This document shows, one piece after another, positions 42,468-53,698 of a stretch of DNA of 64,000 bases (its first letter is position 1; the number at the start of each line of letters is the position of its first letter). The stretch is taken from positions 2,705,834-2,769,833 of the forward strand of contig CM030944.1 of NCBI GenBank assembly GCA_018136815.1, read 5' to 3'. The notes under the pieces were generated by a model. That model was given only the letters and a program-made list of their open reading frames with translations, did not search any database and was not told the DNA's origin. The translations under genes and the position numbers were made by a program. Origin of the DNA: Isochrysis galbana (Eukaryota; Haptophyta; Isochrysidales; Isochrysidaceae).

Positions 42468-43426
42468 TAAGGCTGTGAATATAGTAGCTTGGTACTATAT
42501 TACCAAGGCTACCAACCCCGCACTGGAGCTACTACTATGTAACATAGTAGCACTCGAGCACTACTACTATCTATGTAACATAGAAAACTATTATTATTTT
42601 AACAAATTTTTATGGGTCGCGGCGCGGCAAAGGAACGGGACTAGCGCGCACACAAGACAGGACTCCCTGCCGCGGCGAGCGCAAGCACCCTTCCCCCTTA
42701 TGCCACCCAGCTCTTCACTAGCTTACTACCTGCGCTAGCCGGAGCACCCCTCCCTCCACACTCAAGCAGCCCCCCACGCCAGGATCCTGTTTTGGTCTCG
42801 CAGGCAAGGGGGCCTAATGGGAGGGTGAGGAGCAACTCCTCAAAGAGGAGCTTTGGGGAAGGAGATGTTTGAGTGGGGGCGCTATACCCTTGCGCTAGGC
42901 ATGGGCAGCGACGCCGCCTCAAAACATGTCCTCCCTCTGGTCTTGAGTCGAAATTTTTGGTGTTTGAATCCGAGGGCGAGGGATCCCCGCGGCTCGCGCT
43001 CCGCTCTCTTTCCCTCCTCCCCTCTCTCTTGCTCTCGCTCTCGCTGCGCGCTCTCGGCTCTCGCTCTCGCTCCTACCGCCGCTCTCCCTCTCCCTCTCCC
43101 TCGCCCTCTCCCTCTCCCTCGCCCTCTCCCTCTCCCTCTCTCTCGCTCCCCCTCTCGCTCCCCCTCTCCCCCGCGCTCACGCCACCCACCACAGAGCCAC
43201 TTGCCAAAAGCCCCCCCCCGGTATACCTTATACCTTTGTTTGGTACTATATTAACTACAGTACTATAGTACATAGTACCAAAGACCAAAGACCAAAGAGC
43301 CCGAAATGCACTACTACTATGGCTAACATAGTAGCACCGGTGCGCTACTACTATGTAACATAGTAGCAATTTTCCACTACTAGGTTCGACTATAGTAGAC
43401 CAAATCTCAACCTATTCACAGCCTTA
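42468..43426. mobile_element. Non-autonomous hAT element with 8-bp target duplication
   Basis: The left end TAAGGCTGTGAATA (42468-42481) is the exact reverse complement of the right end TATTCACAGCCTTA (43413-43426). TTTATGAG flanks it on both sides (42460-42467 and 43427-43434). The terminal sequence and 8-bp duplication are typical of hAT elements. The subterminal zones hold the dyad CTACTATGTAACATAGTAG repeatedly and GTACTATATTA motifs. The middle has a pyrimidine-rich stretch (42990-43190) and no transposase, so it would depend on a transposase from elsewhere. Confidence 0.9.
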
Positions 43427-43525
43427 TTTATGAGGCATAGAGCCTGGGCAAGGACACCCCTACCTAGGAATCGGACCCCCCCCCCCGGTTGACGGCTGGC
43501 TGCTCCGATGAGGGCACGCGCACTC

Positions 43526-44923
43526 TCACAGGGCGTCGTAAGTGATGGTAGAGGTATCCCTCGACCCCGCCATCCTCTGCCAGTGATCGGCCTGCCGTTT
43601 CGCCTGTCGTTTTTCGGCATGGGCGCTGCGCTTCAGCCGCTTGCTCCGCTCAATATCTATCTGGCTTTCTCTGTGCAGCTGCACCTCCATGGCGGCCTTC
43701 TGCTCCAGCGCGCGCTTGCGCAACGCCATCGCCTCTGTCTCTCGCCTTTCCTTCATCTTTGCTTGCTCCTCGGCGCGCACTCGAGCGGCAGTGCCACGGA
43801 CGGTCGCCTGCGCGGCCGCCTGCGCCTGCCGCGCCTTTGATTTCAACTTGTTCGCCACGTCGAGCTTCCGCTGCTTCTCGGCGAGCGCGGCTTGATGCTC
43901 GGTCTCTCGAGCACTGAGCTCAGCTTGATGTTCAACGTCCCTCGCGTTCATCTCCTCGAGTAATTCAGCCTTAGTGAAGCTCCGTGGGTTGCAGGTAGGC
44001 TCGGAAGCGTGAGCGACAACCTCATGTCGAAGTCTCGGTCCATGCTGCCGCAAAAATGCGGCGACTGCAGGGATGGCCGAGACGTGACGTGATGAGGCGT
44101 TGCCCTGGCGACCGCCGCGCTTTGGCCCGCTCAGCTTGCGCTGTGACCTCGGCTTTCGGATGGCGACCAAGTAGTAGTCGATCTCGGCCGGTGTCACGCT
44201 CCGCCGCTCGGCAGCTTGGTACCACTTCGAAAGCACCTTTGCGGCCATTTCCACCACGCCAGCTGCGCCACCCATCCGCACCGATACTGCGTCCGTGAGC
44301 GGGAGAAGGATGGGGCCACTGCTTGCCCACATGCCGTTGGAGTATGGCGGTGCCCATACTTCTCCAGCAAGACGCAAGGAGCCGAAACGCTCGGCGTCTG
44401 ATTCGGCGTCAGCCACCCAACGTTGCACCTTACGCAGGTCGGCCTGAAGATATGCGGTGATGAGCACCGACAGGAGGAACACTTCGTGCATCGTCGCCTC
44501 CGCTGAACCAGGTGAGTAGAACTTCTGACACGGCTGCTGCTCGCGCATGTCGTCCACCTCGCTGATGTCGAATAACTCTGCTCCAATATCTTGCGCAGGT
44601 GAGTCGGTCTGCGCCGCCAGGAATTCACCAAAAAGTACCCGCTGTTCCTCTTCCTCTGTGAGCGAGTCCGTGAAGCTCATGTACTTGTGCAGCGCATCGG
44701 TCGATTGTAAGTGCATGCCTACGTGAGCAGCGCTCCAAACGCTGAGATAAACTTTCTGCAGCTGGAGTGCGCGTTTGGAGTGCGCGGGCAGGCCCGTTAG
44801 AGTGCTAGCCGGGAGCGCACCGTTGATGTCTAGTGTGCTGTGCGTGTAGGCCCGTGTAGGCAGGTCATTCTCTGTCCCCTCAGCCAGGGGCATGTTGGGT
44901 GCTGTGGTGGGGCTGGCAGCCAT
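43526..44923 (-). CDS. Hypothetical protein with C-terminal coiled coil
   Basis: From the ATG at 44923 the ORF encodes 465 residues. The N-terminal 250 residues look globular, with SKRALQLQKVYLSVWSAAHV, TEEEEQRVLFGEFLAAQTDS and MHEVFLLSVLITAYLQADLR. A basic stretch (RKPRSQRKLSGPKRGG) follows at about 285. The last 150 residues are a charged coiled coil (VEHQAELSARETEHQAALAE, later KRSAHAEKRQAKRQADHWQR). No family recognised. Its 3' end lies 100 bp from the hAT element. The frame is open further upstream, but the stretch reads as repeat-derived sequence. Possible roles include DNA-binding or mobile-element-related proteins; nothing decides. Confidence 0.6.
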   Translation of the reverse strand: MAASPTTAPNMPLAEGTENDLPTRAYTHSTLDINGALPASTLTGLPAHSKRALQLQKVYLSVWSAAHVGMHLQSTDALHKYMSFTDSLTEEEEQRVLFGEFLAAQTDSPAQDIGAELFDISEVDDMREQQPCQKFYSPGSAEATMHEVFLLSVLITAYLQADLRKVQRWVADAESDAERFGSLRLAGEVWAPPYSNGMWASSGPILLPLTDAVSVRMGGAAGVVEMAAKVLSKWYQAAERRSVTPAEIDYYLVAIRKPRSQRKLSGPKRGGRQGNASSRHVSAIPAVAAFLRQHGPRLRHEVVAHASEPTCNPRSFTKAELLEEMNARDVEHQAELSARETEHQAALAEKQRKLDVANKLKSKARQAQAAAQATVRGTAARVRAEEQAKMKERRETEAMALRKRALEQKAAMEVQLHRESQIDIERSKRLKRSAHAEKRQAKRQADHWQRMAGSRDTSTITYDAL

Positions 44924-45074
44924 GCTACGTGGGCAGGTAAAAGAAAAAACGGTCGAATGCGGCGGCGCGAAATACCGGTGAGACCGCCGACGGGTCACCC
45001 GTGGCCATCTTGTCCGAGCCCCAGCAAAAATGGTGGGCTGACCTCCGACGCACTCTCGCTGGAGCGCGGCGAAG

Positions 45075-45240
45075 GTCGGCCTGTCCCAGCGGGTCGGTCG
45101 CCATCGCTCCGCTCCCACTTCGGATTGCGCGGGGGAGAGGTAGGGGAAAACTTCCCCCTGTCCCGCGAAAAAAATATTCTGACCCCATGATGCAGCGATG
45201 TTTTTTTTTCCACCCAGGCTCCCTCACCTCTAGTGATGGA
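45075..45240. repeat. Family H repeat, copy 2
   Basis: CGCCATCGCTCCGCTCCCAC, CGCGGGGGAGAGGTAGGGG and a T-run followed by CCACCCAGGCTCCCTCACCT. Related to 31720-31860 and 56285-56410. Confidence 0.6.
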
Positions 45241-45884
45241 CCCACATGACCCATGATCCATGATATTTTTGTACCTCTTGCCTGCAGGGCATCCCCATGG
45301 GCCCGGATCAAGCTTTGGGGGGGCTCTAGAGACAAAAATACCATTAGGGAAGGGGGAAGGACATGCCAGTAGAGGAATTGGCCGCCCACCGAGTACTCCT
45401 ACTCCTACTTTACTCACTGCGCGTCCTCTTTCTCATCCTCCCGGAACACGTTCAGGTCCACGTACTTTATTACTCCTACGAGTATAGTAAGTAAGCTCCA
45501 CTGCTACATCCCTCTCCCCCCTGATGTGCAGAAATAAAAGAAATCCCCCCCCGCGCGCGCTGATGACGTGTTTATACCTGTTTACACCCAACACGTAAGA
45601 AATCCACTTGTGCCCGGCATTCTCGCCCCCTCGCCCCTCGTCTCGTCCCCTTCTTCCCCTCCACGCACGCGAAGAAGAAGCCCCCCTCCCTTCCCCTTCT
45701 TGCCCCCGCACCCGCCCCCTCCGCCCCACCCTACCTCTCGTGGGTCCCTCTCTCCCGCCCTTGTGCACCAACCCCTTCTCCCACACTTGCTCGTCCGCCC
45801 CTACTCTCTCTCTCTCTCCCCCCCCTCACGCTCTACTGCCTTCCATCCCTTCCCTCTCGTTCCTCGCCCTCCCTCTCATCCACC

Positions 45885-48079
45885 ATGGTGAACGGTGGCG
45901 GCCCCTCAAACTCATGGCGTGCGCGCAGTGGGTTGCTCGTGATGGAGGAGGCACACGATCTGAGACTGCTCTCCGACCGGCAGTTCGGCCTGTTGACGGC
46001 AGCTATCCAAGAGTGAGTACACCAAAGACACGCAGGACTCATGGATGGGGCGTGAGCTGAAGGGGATGCAGTGCTGGTGCCCAGTTCAGCTGGGTGTAGG
46101 TGGGGTGAGGTAGGGCGGGGTTGGGGCTGGGGTTGTTAAGCCTGCTCACTGCCTCCATTCCGGCGTGAGTGTGCTGGCACGCCGGGAGTGGCATCAAGTG
46201 GCCATTGGGAATGCTGTAGACGCGACGGCAATGGAAGGGGCGAATGTGGTTTGCTGAGGCGAGAATGCTGGCTGGTAATGCAAGGCGACCGAGACTACTG
46301 AGGAGAAGGCTACGGGAATGGGGGGCGATTTGATCGGGCAGTAGTGAGATGGGGGGCGATTTGATCGGGCGTCAAACACCCGCGCTCTCCATGGGGCGAT
46401 TTTATTGGGTACTAGTCAATCGGCCACGCCTAGAACCTGCACTCCACCCTTCGCACTGCATCCGATTCTTTAGGTGCCGGGTGAGCGAAGCGGAGATTGC
46501 ATACACGCTGCAGAGTCACATCGACGTGTACCGGAAGCAGATGTCGCAGGGTCCATACCCTGCCTATCAAGTGGAGAACGCCGTGCGGAGCGGGCGAAAC
46601 GGCACCCCATCCATTGCCTCCGCCTCCTGCTCTTACGATACTTTTGTTGGGCACAGTCATGGTTCGCGGACCGCAGAGTGTTTTTCGCGGTTCCACTTCA
46701 TCGTACTAGCGCACTCGGCCTCCTTCTCGACGTCTGACTGGCTCGTGGGGTCCAACATTGCTTCCGCCTTTGGCGGCGACGACGATCACGCCGTCTTCAT
46801 GTCCGATCTGCGCGAGCTGGACGACTGGGCAGGCTTCGGGCACTACCACGTCTGGGACATCGACGTTGAGGATGCAGACGGGGTGGTGTATCCCATCAGG
46901 ATCGTCTTCAACGAGGGGGATACAGGTGTGCCACGAGAGCTGGCCAACGGCGTGGGGCTTTTGTCGGCTCGTTCCTATCAGCGCGTACGCTTGGTCATAA
47001 TGGCCACCCAATATTGTACTGGCGCCCGTTACTTGGCGCCCGTCACGCCTACAATACCGACTGATGCACCACCTGTCTGACATGTGCCACTTCTGTGTAG
47101 ACTCGCAAACGGGCAACTGGGGCAAAATCTTCACGCGCTCGGAGACGCCGACTGTCTTGGCAGAAATACTCTCCTCAACCGTGGACCACCTGCCGTGCAC
47201 ACGCATCATCCCTACGCGAGCAGTGGAAGGCTTTCGCCCGCACACCAGTATGGAATGGCTGCGTGCGCTCGAGAGCGCGCCAATCGCCTGCTCCACAGAC
47301 AACCAATTCGGGGCCATTGTTGCCCTCGCTATGCTCGCGATTACACTGGGGGGTCCTTCTATAGTGCTGCCTGCACCCTTTCTCATTGATGCGCAGCCTA
47401 TGCAGGTAAGTCACTGCACTTCTGCACTTGCCGAGATGCATTCTAGTAAGAGCCCGCGCCAAGGCGAATGTATACTCACAGGAGGATCTCGCGCCAATGT
47501 CACCTGACTTGCATCGGCCTTGGCTTCGTCGACGCTCTTCTGCCTATAGTCGATCGCACCTCCTCCTTTGCCTGCTCGCTTCAGGTGCGCCTGCTGTCCA
47601 GCGTCGCCAAAGCTGGTGGTGAGGCAAACTCGGCCAATCCCGCCGCCAAGGCTCTCTTGGACGGCGGGCTCATACAGCACACGATAGCTCGATTTTGCGC
47701 CGGCAGATACGTCTCCTTTGCACCGGAATTCGCTCCTGCCCGCACACATGGTGTTTTGGATGCGATTGGTGATTCAACGTTGAGTTGGTACGTGCAGGTG
47801 GTCGCAGGGCTCGTGGCGTGCGTCATGCGCTCAGCCGAGGGCAAATTGGCGGCAGCACATGAAGCTTTCACGGCTTGGGTGGCCGAAGGGGCGGCGTGGG
47901 ACTTCTTTGGGCGACACTGCATGGGCAAGGCCAAGGCGTTATGCGGAGAGCAACAAGTGGATAGACAAGTGTCGCTTGCTAAGGCCCTTACACCTGATTG
48001 GGCACGCACAAAGGCCTTCGAGCAATATTGCAAGACGTGGACTTCAGAACTTCTTCCCAAGCAAGGGCAAGACAGATAG
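45885..48079 (+). CDS. Hypothetical five-exon protein
   Basis: Exons 45885-46012, 46474-46550, 46677-46925, 47101-47405 and 47585-48079 join with matching phases (2, 1, 1, 0) and give 417 residues with no stop. All introns are GT-AG; the first donor is GTGAGTAC and the fourth GTAAGTCA. The protein reads DLRLLSDRQFGLLTAAIQE, then a joined EAEIAYTLQSHIDVYRKQ, then FHFIVLAHSASFSTSDWLV, GFGHYHVWDIDVEDADG and GNWGKIFTRSETPTVLAEIL. A hydrophobic run (IVALAMLAITLGGPSIVLPA) may be a membrane helix. The final exon is helical (VRLLSSVAKAGGEANSANPA). No family recognised. The consistent phases make a real gene likely; the start codon is the least certain point. Confidence 0.65.
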
Positions 48080-48854
48080 GAGACGCGGGCCTCGTAGCCC
48101 ATCCCAAACAAGGATCGACTTGGCGCGCTCGGGAAGGGCAGAGCGCGACGGTGGATCATTGCGTTCAAGGCTAGGCCATCTGATTGACTCCACAGTCCAC
48201 TTGAAGTGGATGGGAAAAGGCCGATCCGCGGTTGCTAACCAGCTGGTGCGTGGAGAACATCAGAGGCGTGCGGGTCGGAGCACTATGTGCTGTCCAGGAT
48301 TTGTGGCGTATGATGCGGTGATCATGCTCGTGGCCATGGCTGCGCTCCTCTTTATTGTCACCCATGAGCGCTCCGACTTGCTCAAGTTTGCTCGCTGCTT
48401 TACAATACTTCATCATCGTCTTCCGCTTGGGATGCCATCGCCCTGAGATGCTATCGCCGTGGACTGTCGTAACCGCCAGGGTGGTCAAAGTAGCCGTCCT
48501 CATGGATAAACGACCCCGTGTTGCCCATCGTTTGAGCCGACGCATTGATGGTCTACAAGATGTGACCTATCTATTCGTTCTGTCACCGACTGCAATATTT
48601 GGCACATATGGGTTTCATCACACTCATTCGTCTTTGCTCTACATGCAATTTTGAGAGAGACTTCTAGCAGCGTCAAGCGCTCAAATGGGCAATTGTTGAC
48701 GATCGTTCCGCCCCGATTTAGTGCCCCCCCAAGCGCGCATCTGAAGTGAAAACGTTGCACTTGTTTCAGCGCCCGCCTAACATGCGTGGCACTAAGCGTG
48801 CACGAGCCTAGATGCACTAGCGTGGGGTGGCAAGATGAATCAAAGAAAAAATTA

Positions 48855-49125
48855 TAATGTTGTATCCTAGCCAACCCCACTAGCTCATTGGACACAACTT
48901 TTCAGTCCTGAAATCCCGCCATGCCTGATGAGTTAGGTGTCCGAGTGCTACCGGGGGGCCAGCGCGGGGAGGGGGCACTGCCCCCTCCCCTCGGTATTTG
49001 TCCCCCTCCCGGTGCACGCACCGACCGTGCGCACCCCAGCACACCCTCTCCTTGAGGCCACGCTGGGGGAAAAACCATTTCGGGTAAAACAACGCAGGGG
49101 GGGGGGGGGGGCACTCGTGAATCTA
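48855..49125 (-). repeat. Dispersed repeat family C
   Basis: Inverted relative to the copy that forms the right part of the insertion at 24715-25004. Shared parts are CACGAGTGCCCCC, TGCGTTGTTTTACCCGAAA, GGGAGGGGGCAGTGCCCCC, CATGGCGGGATT and GCTAGTGGGGTTGGCTAGGA. It ends in an A/T-rich tail. Confidence 0.85.
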
Positions 49126-51414
49126 GGGCGGTCGCCAGAGCCACAGCATTTTACCCCCACTGCTGAAGAGGCCGGACCGCTGACGAGTTGAATATGCAAA
49201 ACTCCGCCTCGCCAATCGAGGAATGTCTTCCTCAAGGCGCCTGAGGAGTTCGAGTGCCCATAGCAAGCCCCTCGAAAGTCGGTATCTCTCCAGCGGTATG
49301 AGACGCTGAAGTCTTTCAGATTGATGGAAATCTCCCGGCTCCCGGGTATCTCGGCGAGAGCACAATGGGAGATCTGGTGATCTGGTACCAAAAGGTGACA
49401 ATAAGGGCTCGCTCCAGCGGCTATCTCCCCGGGTGCCGGGGACTTAGCCGCTGCAGCGGCCGCGGAGGCCCGCCGCGCGCAGCTCCCCTCCCCCCCTCTT
49501 CCCCCACTCCTTGCTCTGGCAGCCCAGCTTCCAGCTTGCCACAGAGGTGTGCTCGCGCGGCCAACACCGATGGTAAGTCGCCCCCTCGCTCTCGCCCTCG
49601 CTATGTCCGCTCCGTCGTCCCGCTCTGCCTCCCCCAAGCCCGTCTCCCCGCCTCCCCTGAGGCGGGTGAGCCCGTCCTTCCTTTGCCCCCGGCCATCGCC
49701 GTGCAGGTCGTTTGCCTTCATTTGGTACCCCTCGTTTCCAAATACGCGATGCGGGGCCACCACGAGGGAGTCCCAATCCTAGGGGTGGGACTCCCAAGGG
49801 GGGCGAGGGAGGGTGAAGGCGCAGTTGGTGCACTGTGAGTATGCTGGCGCGCTTGCGTAAGCTTGCGTAAGGTTCGAGTCTGTAGCCGGCACAGGGCCGC
49901 TCGACGATACTCTTGACGACGTGCGAAGGCGGCGCGGGTCCAGCGCCTTGGCACTCGGCCCTTGAGGTTGAGGGAGACGCACAGCCATTGCAATTGGCCG
50001 AGGAGGCTAGCTAGCGAGCTAGTGGAAGAGAGAGAGAATGAGAATGAGAGCTTCTTAGGTCCAAGGTAGACACGAGGGACTACAACGCGGGGACTCAAAA
50101 AGTTGCCGGTCCACAGAGACACACAAACTAAACCAAACGGGGCGAAAACTAACCGCACTTGGACGGACGGCCGAGCGTCGGCACCAAGGCAACTTAGCAG
50201 CGCACAGGCATGCGACAGAGGAGTCGGCACAACGAGGGCAGACCTCGCTGGGGAGCTGCGACCGAGGTATAACAGAAGACAGGCGACAATCATGGAACGT
50301 TTGATGACATCAAGAGAAAGTAGGAGAAGAGGCGACATACCCATCAACGAGACCTTGAGAGTTAAAATAACTCACAGGCTAAAAGTAAAAGTCTGTCCTC
50401 GTATGGAATACGACAGAGTGAAAACAAAACTATCACCTGGCCCTCTTTTGACGGAACGCAACTTTACAAGGAGCGCGCGTCGCTCCCCTCCGCTCCGTTC
50501 TTGCCGCCCCCCCGGCCGCGCCGCGATCGGACAATGACGGACGACGCGCCGCCGAAGCCGAAGCCGAAGCCACCGCGAGCAGCCTATACCAATACTCGCC
50601 GATTCCCTATATGCCTGATTGATTCCTTACAGATTACAGAGAAGACAGGCAGGCAGTTTTCTGCCACGATTCACGATACAAGCAGGGAAGACGGGCAGAT
50701 ATGTGAGGCGGAGATAGTATCTCGAACCGTGGAGATCGAATCTTGCCCATCGCAATGGCAGTCTTCCTGCTCGTGTTGAGCGAGTTGTGGAGATCATGGC
50801 GGCCCGGGATGACCTTTCCGCGTGATGGCGTCCGGGGGGATTCGACGAGGACGAGGATCGTCTTGCCCGGTGCCGTGGTGCAGAGCGGATCGATGGCCGT
50901 TGCTTTCGTCGCACGACTCCCACAGCCCTAGAAGTAAGAGCTGAGGGGTGCTTGGAGTGATTCGATGTGGTAAAGTGTCCTTCCCACCATTGAACTGTGA
51001 ACTGGTGAATGCTTGCGCGGCTTGCGGATCCGTGGCATCGACCATCGACCACCACTGAAGAATTTGTGTAGACTGAACATGTTGTCCAGGTCCCACCAGT
51101 TGTGGTTGTGGGAACGTATGCCGTATGGCGCACTCGGCAGCCACAAATTCGAAGGAAATATTTTAATCGAATTCGTCGAGTCCATTCGATGATGTGTTGC
51201 ACCCGCGAGCGTCGACGCGCGCGCTAGTGTCATGGATCATGGAGATTGCGGTGACCTCTCGGCGGGGGTTACGACGTTAGAACTTATAGCGTCGTATGAC
51301 ACCTTGTTAGCTAGCATTCCTAGCCACATACACCGGACGAGCCATGCGCCAACCGCGCACACCCCCATCGCGGGGTAGGGGCTCCGTTGCCGTCGAAGGG
51401 CTACGGTCCCGCAG

Positions 51415-51450
51415 CACTAAGGTTATACTAACACAACAATAAAACTCTGA
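51415..51450 (+). repeat. Short dispersed element upstream of the WWE-PARP gene
   Basis: CACTAAGGTTATACTAACAC and AAAACTCTGA; second copy of the element at 3786-3822. Confidence 0.5.
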
Positions 51451-51787
51451 CGCCCTCCGAGCTCGCGGCGTCGAGAGAAAATAATAGTCGCGTGGGCCTC
51501 CAGGCCTCCTGCGGCCGCCCTTCATCAACAGGAATCACTGACAATCGGTTTTTCAACGGGGCAGTACCCTCCATCACGGCGGCGGAAGGGGGTGGGAGGG
51601 GGTGGGGGGTCACTGAGCTTGTTCTCCCCCCTTTTTCCCCTTTTCGATTTTAGGAAAAGTGGTACCGAGAGGAGAGATCTACTTTAGATTGGCTTTCGCA
51701 GGAAATCTGTCCGACACCTGAGAGAAGCCAGTCTCTGACAGCCCCCCCCCCCCCCCCCCCAGGGCCCTTGCCCCTCGCTTTCGTCGA

Positions 51788-53698
51788 ATGAAGCAGAATT
51801 ACAACTCCCCATCCTCGCCAGTGCGTGCTGCCTCGCCGGGTGCTGTGACATGGATGGTCGACCTCGGTCAGGAGGTTCGGGCGTACAACGAGCAGACCAA
51901 TTACCAAATCGAGTGTGCCCATGCCGAGGGCAAAGACTCTGTTGCGTTCAACGTGGCAGACGCAGGAGGGAGGGAGAAGAGCTACCGAATCGACTTTAAG
52001 GAGATGCGCCAGATTGACGTCCTAGATTCGAGGAAATGTCGCCATGTCTACCGCCTCGATGATGGAGTGCAGCTCACGCCGGTGACCACCGCTAAGACTC
52101 GCCACAAGAGCCGTGTCCCTTCCACCGACCGACCGACTGAGGGACACCACGGGCGGACTTTGGAGCTTTGTCATGCCACGAGCCAGGAGGCGGCCCGCCT
52201 CATCCAGAGCTCAGAGATGATGAAAAACAGTCCGGACATTTATCCCAATGGGACGCGATCGCTCTTTGGGCCCCTCATCTATTTTGCCGAGAGCCCAGAA
52301 GATGCAGAGAAGAAAGCATTGAAAAGTGGTGTTGTGCTGCAAGCGACGGTCAGAGTCGGGCGCTCCGTCATCATCACAGGTGCCGAGGCGATAGATGGGC
52401 TCCGGTACACACCCGATCAGCTGCGTGCTGAGGGATTCGATAGTGTGAAAGGTGTCAACATGAGAACAGGCAACGAATGGTGCGTGGCGAGAAGCGAGCA
52501 AGTGACTCGCATTCGTGTAGTAGACTACATTGATATGTCGCCTGACATCAACAAGCTTACGCGCCAGCCCTGGTGGCTGTGGCCTGCATGGGTGGTAAGC
52601 CTTGCTGACTCCGTCGGTGTCAATGAAAAAGCCGTCGAGAACACGGCAAGCCTATCCGGCAACAATGACCTCAAGCCGACAGCGGAGGTAAATGGTCTGC
52701 GCATCAATTCGGCTGGCCGGCCCATAGGCGACAATGGCCAATTCATGTCTTATGCCCGTGCCCGGAAACTGGGCTGGAAGCCGCCGCCTGCCGCGAGCAG
52801 CCTCCCAGCTGGCCCACTCAAGAAGGATGGCACGCCCGACATGCGCTTCGCGGCGAACAAGGCCTCCTCCGCTGGCGGCTCGTCGACCGCCTCTGCTCAC
52901 CACCATGCAAGTAGCAGCCCAGCTGGTCCGCTCAAGAAGGACGGCACGCCCGACATGCGCTTCGCGGCGAACAAGGCCTCCTCCGCAGGCGGCTCGTCCA
53001 CCGCCTCTGCTCACCACCATGCAAGTAGCAGCCCAGCTGGTCCGCTCAAGAAGGATGGCACGCCCGACATGCGCTTCGCGGCGAACAAGGCCTCCTCCGC
53101 AGGCGGCTCGTCCACCGCCTCTGCTCACCACCATACAAGTAGCAGCCCAGCTGGTCCGCTCAAGAAGGATGGCACGCCCGACATGCGCTTCGCGGCGAAC
53201 AAGACCTCCTCCGCTGGCGGCTCGTCCACCGCCTCTGCTCACCACCATGCAAGTAGCAGCCCAGCTGGTCCGCTCAAGAAGGATGGCACGCCCGACATGC
53301 GCTTCGCGGCGAACAAGACCTCCTCCGCTGGCGGCTCGTCCACCGCCTCTGCTCACCGCCATGCAAGTAGCAGCCCAGCTGGTCCGCTCAAGAAGGACGG
53401 CACGCCCGACATGCGCTTCGCGGCGAACAAGACCTCCTCCGCTGGCGGGTCGTCCTCCGTCTCTGCGCGTCATGGAACCAGGAACTATTCACCCACTACT
53501 GAGTCTACACTGAGCATGGCAGGAGGTAGTCTCACCGCTAGCTCTCGCTCCCACACCTACTCTTGTGGTATGGGCTCGTATGGCAACGGATTTTCTGGCT
53601 CGTCGCACCACCGAGTCAGTTCTAACCCAACAGGACCGCTCAAGAAGGACGGCACACCCGACATGCGCTTCGCCGGCAATCGCGGTGGCCGCCGCTAA
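51788..53698 (+). CDS. WWE-domain PARP-like ADP-ribosyltransferase with C-terminal repeats
   Basis: WWE domains bind ADP-ribose or ubiquitin-ligase partners; PARP-like domains transfer ADP-ribose from NAD. The single-exon ORF has 636 residues. Residues about 20-95 show the WWE pattern (WMVDLGQEVRAYNEQTNYQI, later YRIDFKEMRQIDV). Residues about 120-240 show LELCHATSQEAARLIQSSEM, SLFGPLIYFAESPEDAEKKA and VVLQATVRVGRSVIITG, like a PARP NAD site with the His and Tyr of the H-Y triad; the third residue is not obvious. A motif GPLKKDGTPDMRFAANK then occurs six times in about 38-residue units, and once more at the very end (GPLKKDGTPDMRFAGN) after a diverged linker. Linkers are Ser/Ala/His-rich. The DNA units are almost identical, so the array is young. 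Confidence 0.8.
   Translation: MKQNYNSPSSPVRAASPGAVTWMVDLGQEVRAYNEQTNYQIECAHAEGKDSVAFNVADAGGREKSYRIDFKEMRQIDVLDSRKCRHVYRLDDGVQLTPVTTAKTRHKSRVPSTDRPTEGHHGRTLELCHATSQEAARLIQSSEMMKNSPDIYPNGTRSLFGPLIYFAESPEDAEKKALKSGVVLQATVRVGRSVIITGAEAIDGLRYTPDQLRAEGFDSVKGVNMRTGNEWCVARSEQVTRIRVVDYIDMSPDINKLTRQPWWLWPAWVVSLADSVGVNEKAVENTASLSGNNDLKPTAEVNGLRINSAGRPIGDNGQFMSYARARKLGWKPPPAASSLPAGPLKKDGTPDMRFAANKASSAGGSSTASAHHHASSSPAGPLKKDGTPDMRFAANKASSAGGSSTASAHHHASSSPAGPLKKDGTPDMRFAANKASSAGGSSTASAHHHTSSSPAGPLKKDGTPDMRFAANKTSSAGGSSTASAHHHASSSPAGPLKKDGTPDMRFAANKTSSAGGSSTASAHRHASSSPAGPLKKDGTPDMRFAANKTSSAGGSSSVSARHGTRNYSPTTESTLSMAGGSLTASSRSHTYSCGMGSYGNGFSGSSHHRVSSNPTGPLKKDGTPDMRFAGNRGGRR
52798..53450 (+). repeat. In-gene tandem repeat of about 117 bp
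   Basis: Six units begin CCAGCTGG(C/T)CC(A/G)CTCAAGAA and differ at only a few positions each. They encode the GPLKKDGTPDMRFAANK repeats. Long frames on the opposite strand and in other phases are shadows of this array. Confidence 0.95.

Larger units (their letters stand above)
48080..51787. other. Long spacer with a family C repeat and one small ORF
   Basis: Holds an inverted family C copy (48855-49125). Near 49568 an ATG is followed at once by GTAAGT, which could be a one-codon exon, but nothing convincing follows. An ATG frame at 50534-50779 (MTDDAPPKPKPKPPRAAYTN) codes for 81 residues of no known family and could be a small gene or first exon. The rest shows no supportable gene. Confidence 0.4.

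Noticed and set aside
49365-49838. 157-codon ORF with an ATG|GTAAGT start
   Set aside because: The proposed spliced reading gives no domain and short low-complexity sequence; the region overlaps frames of equal quality on the other strand.
52652-53513. 259- and 273-codon ORFs with perfect internal repeats
   Set aside because: Out-of-frame and antisense readings of the GPLKKDGTPDMRFAANK repeat DNA.
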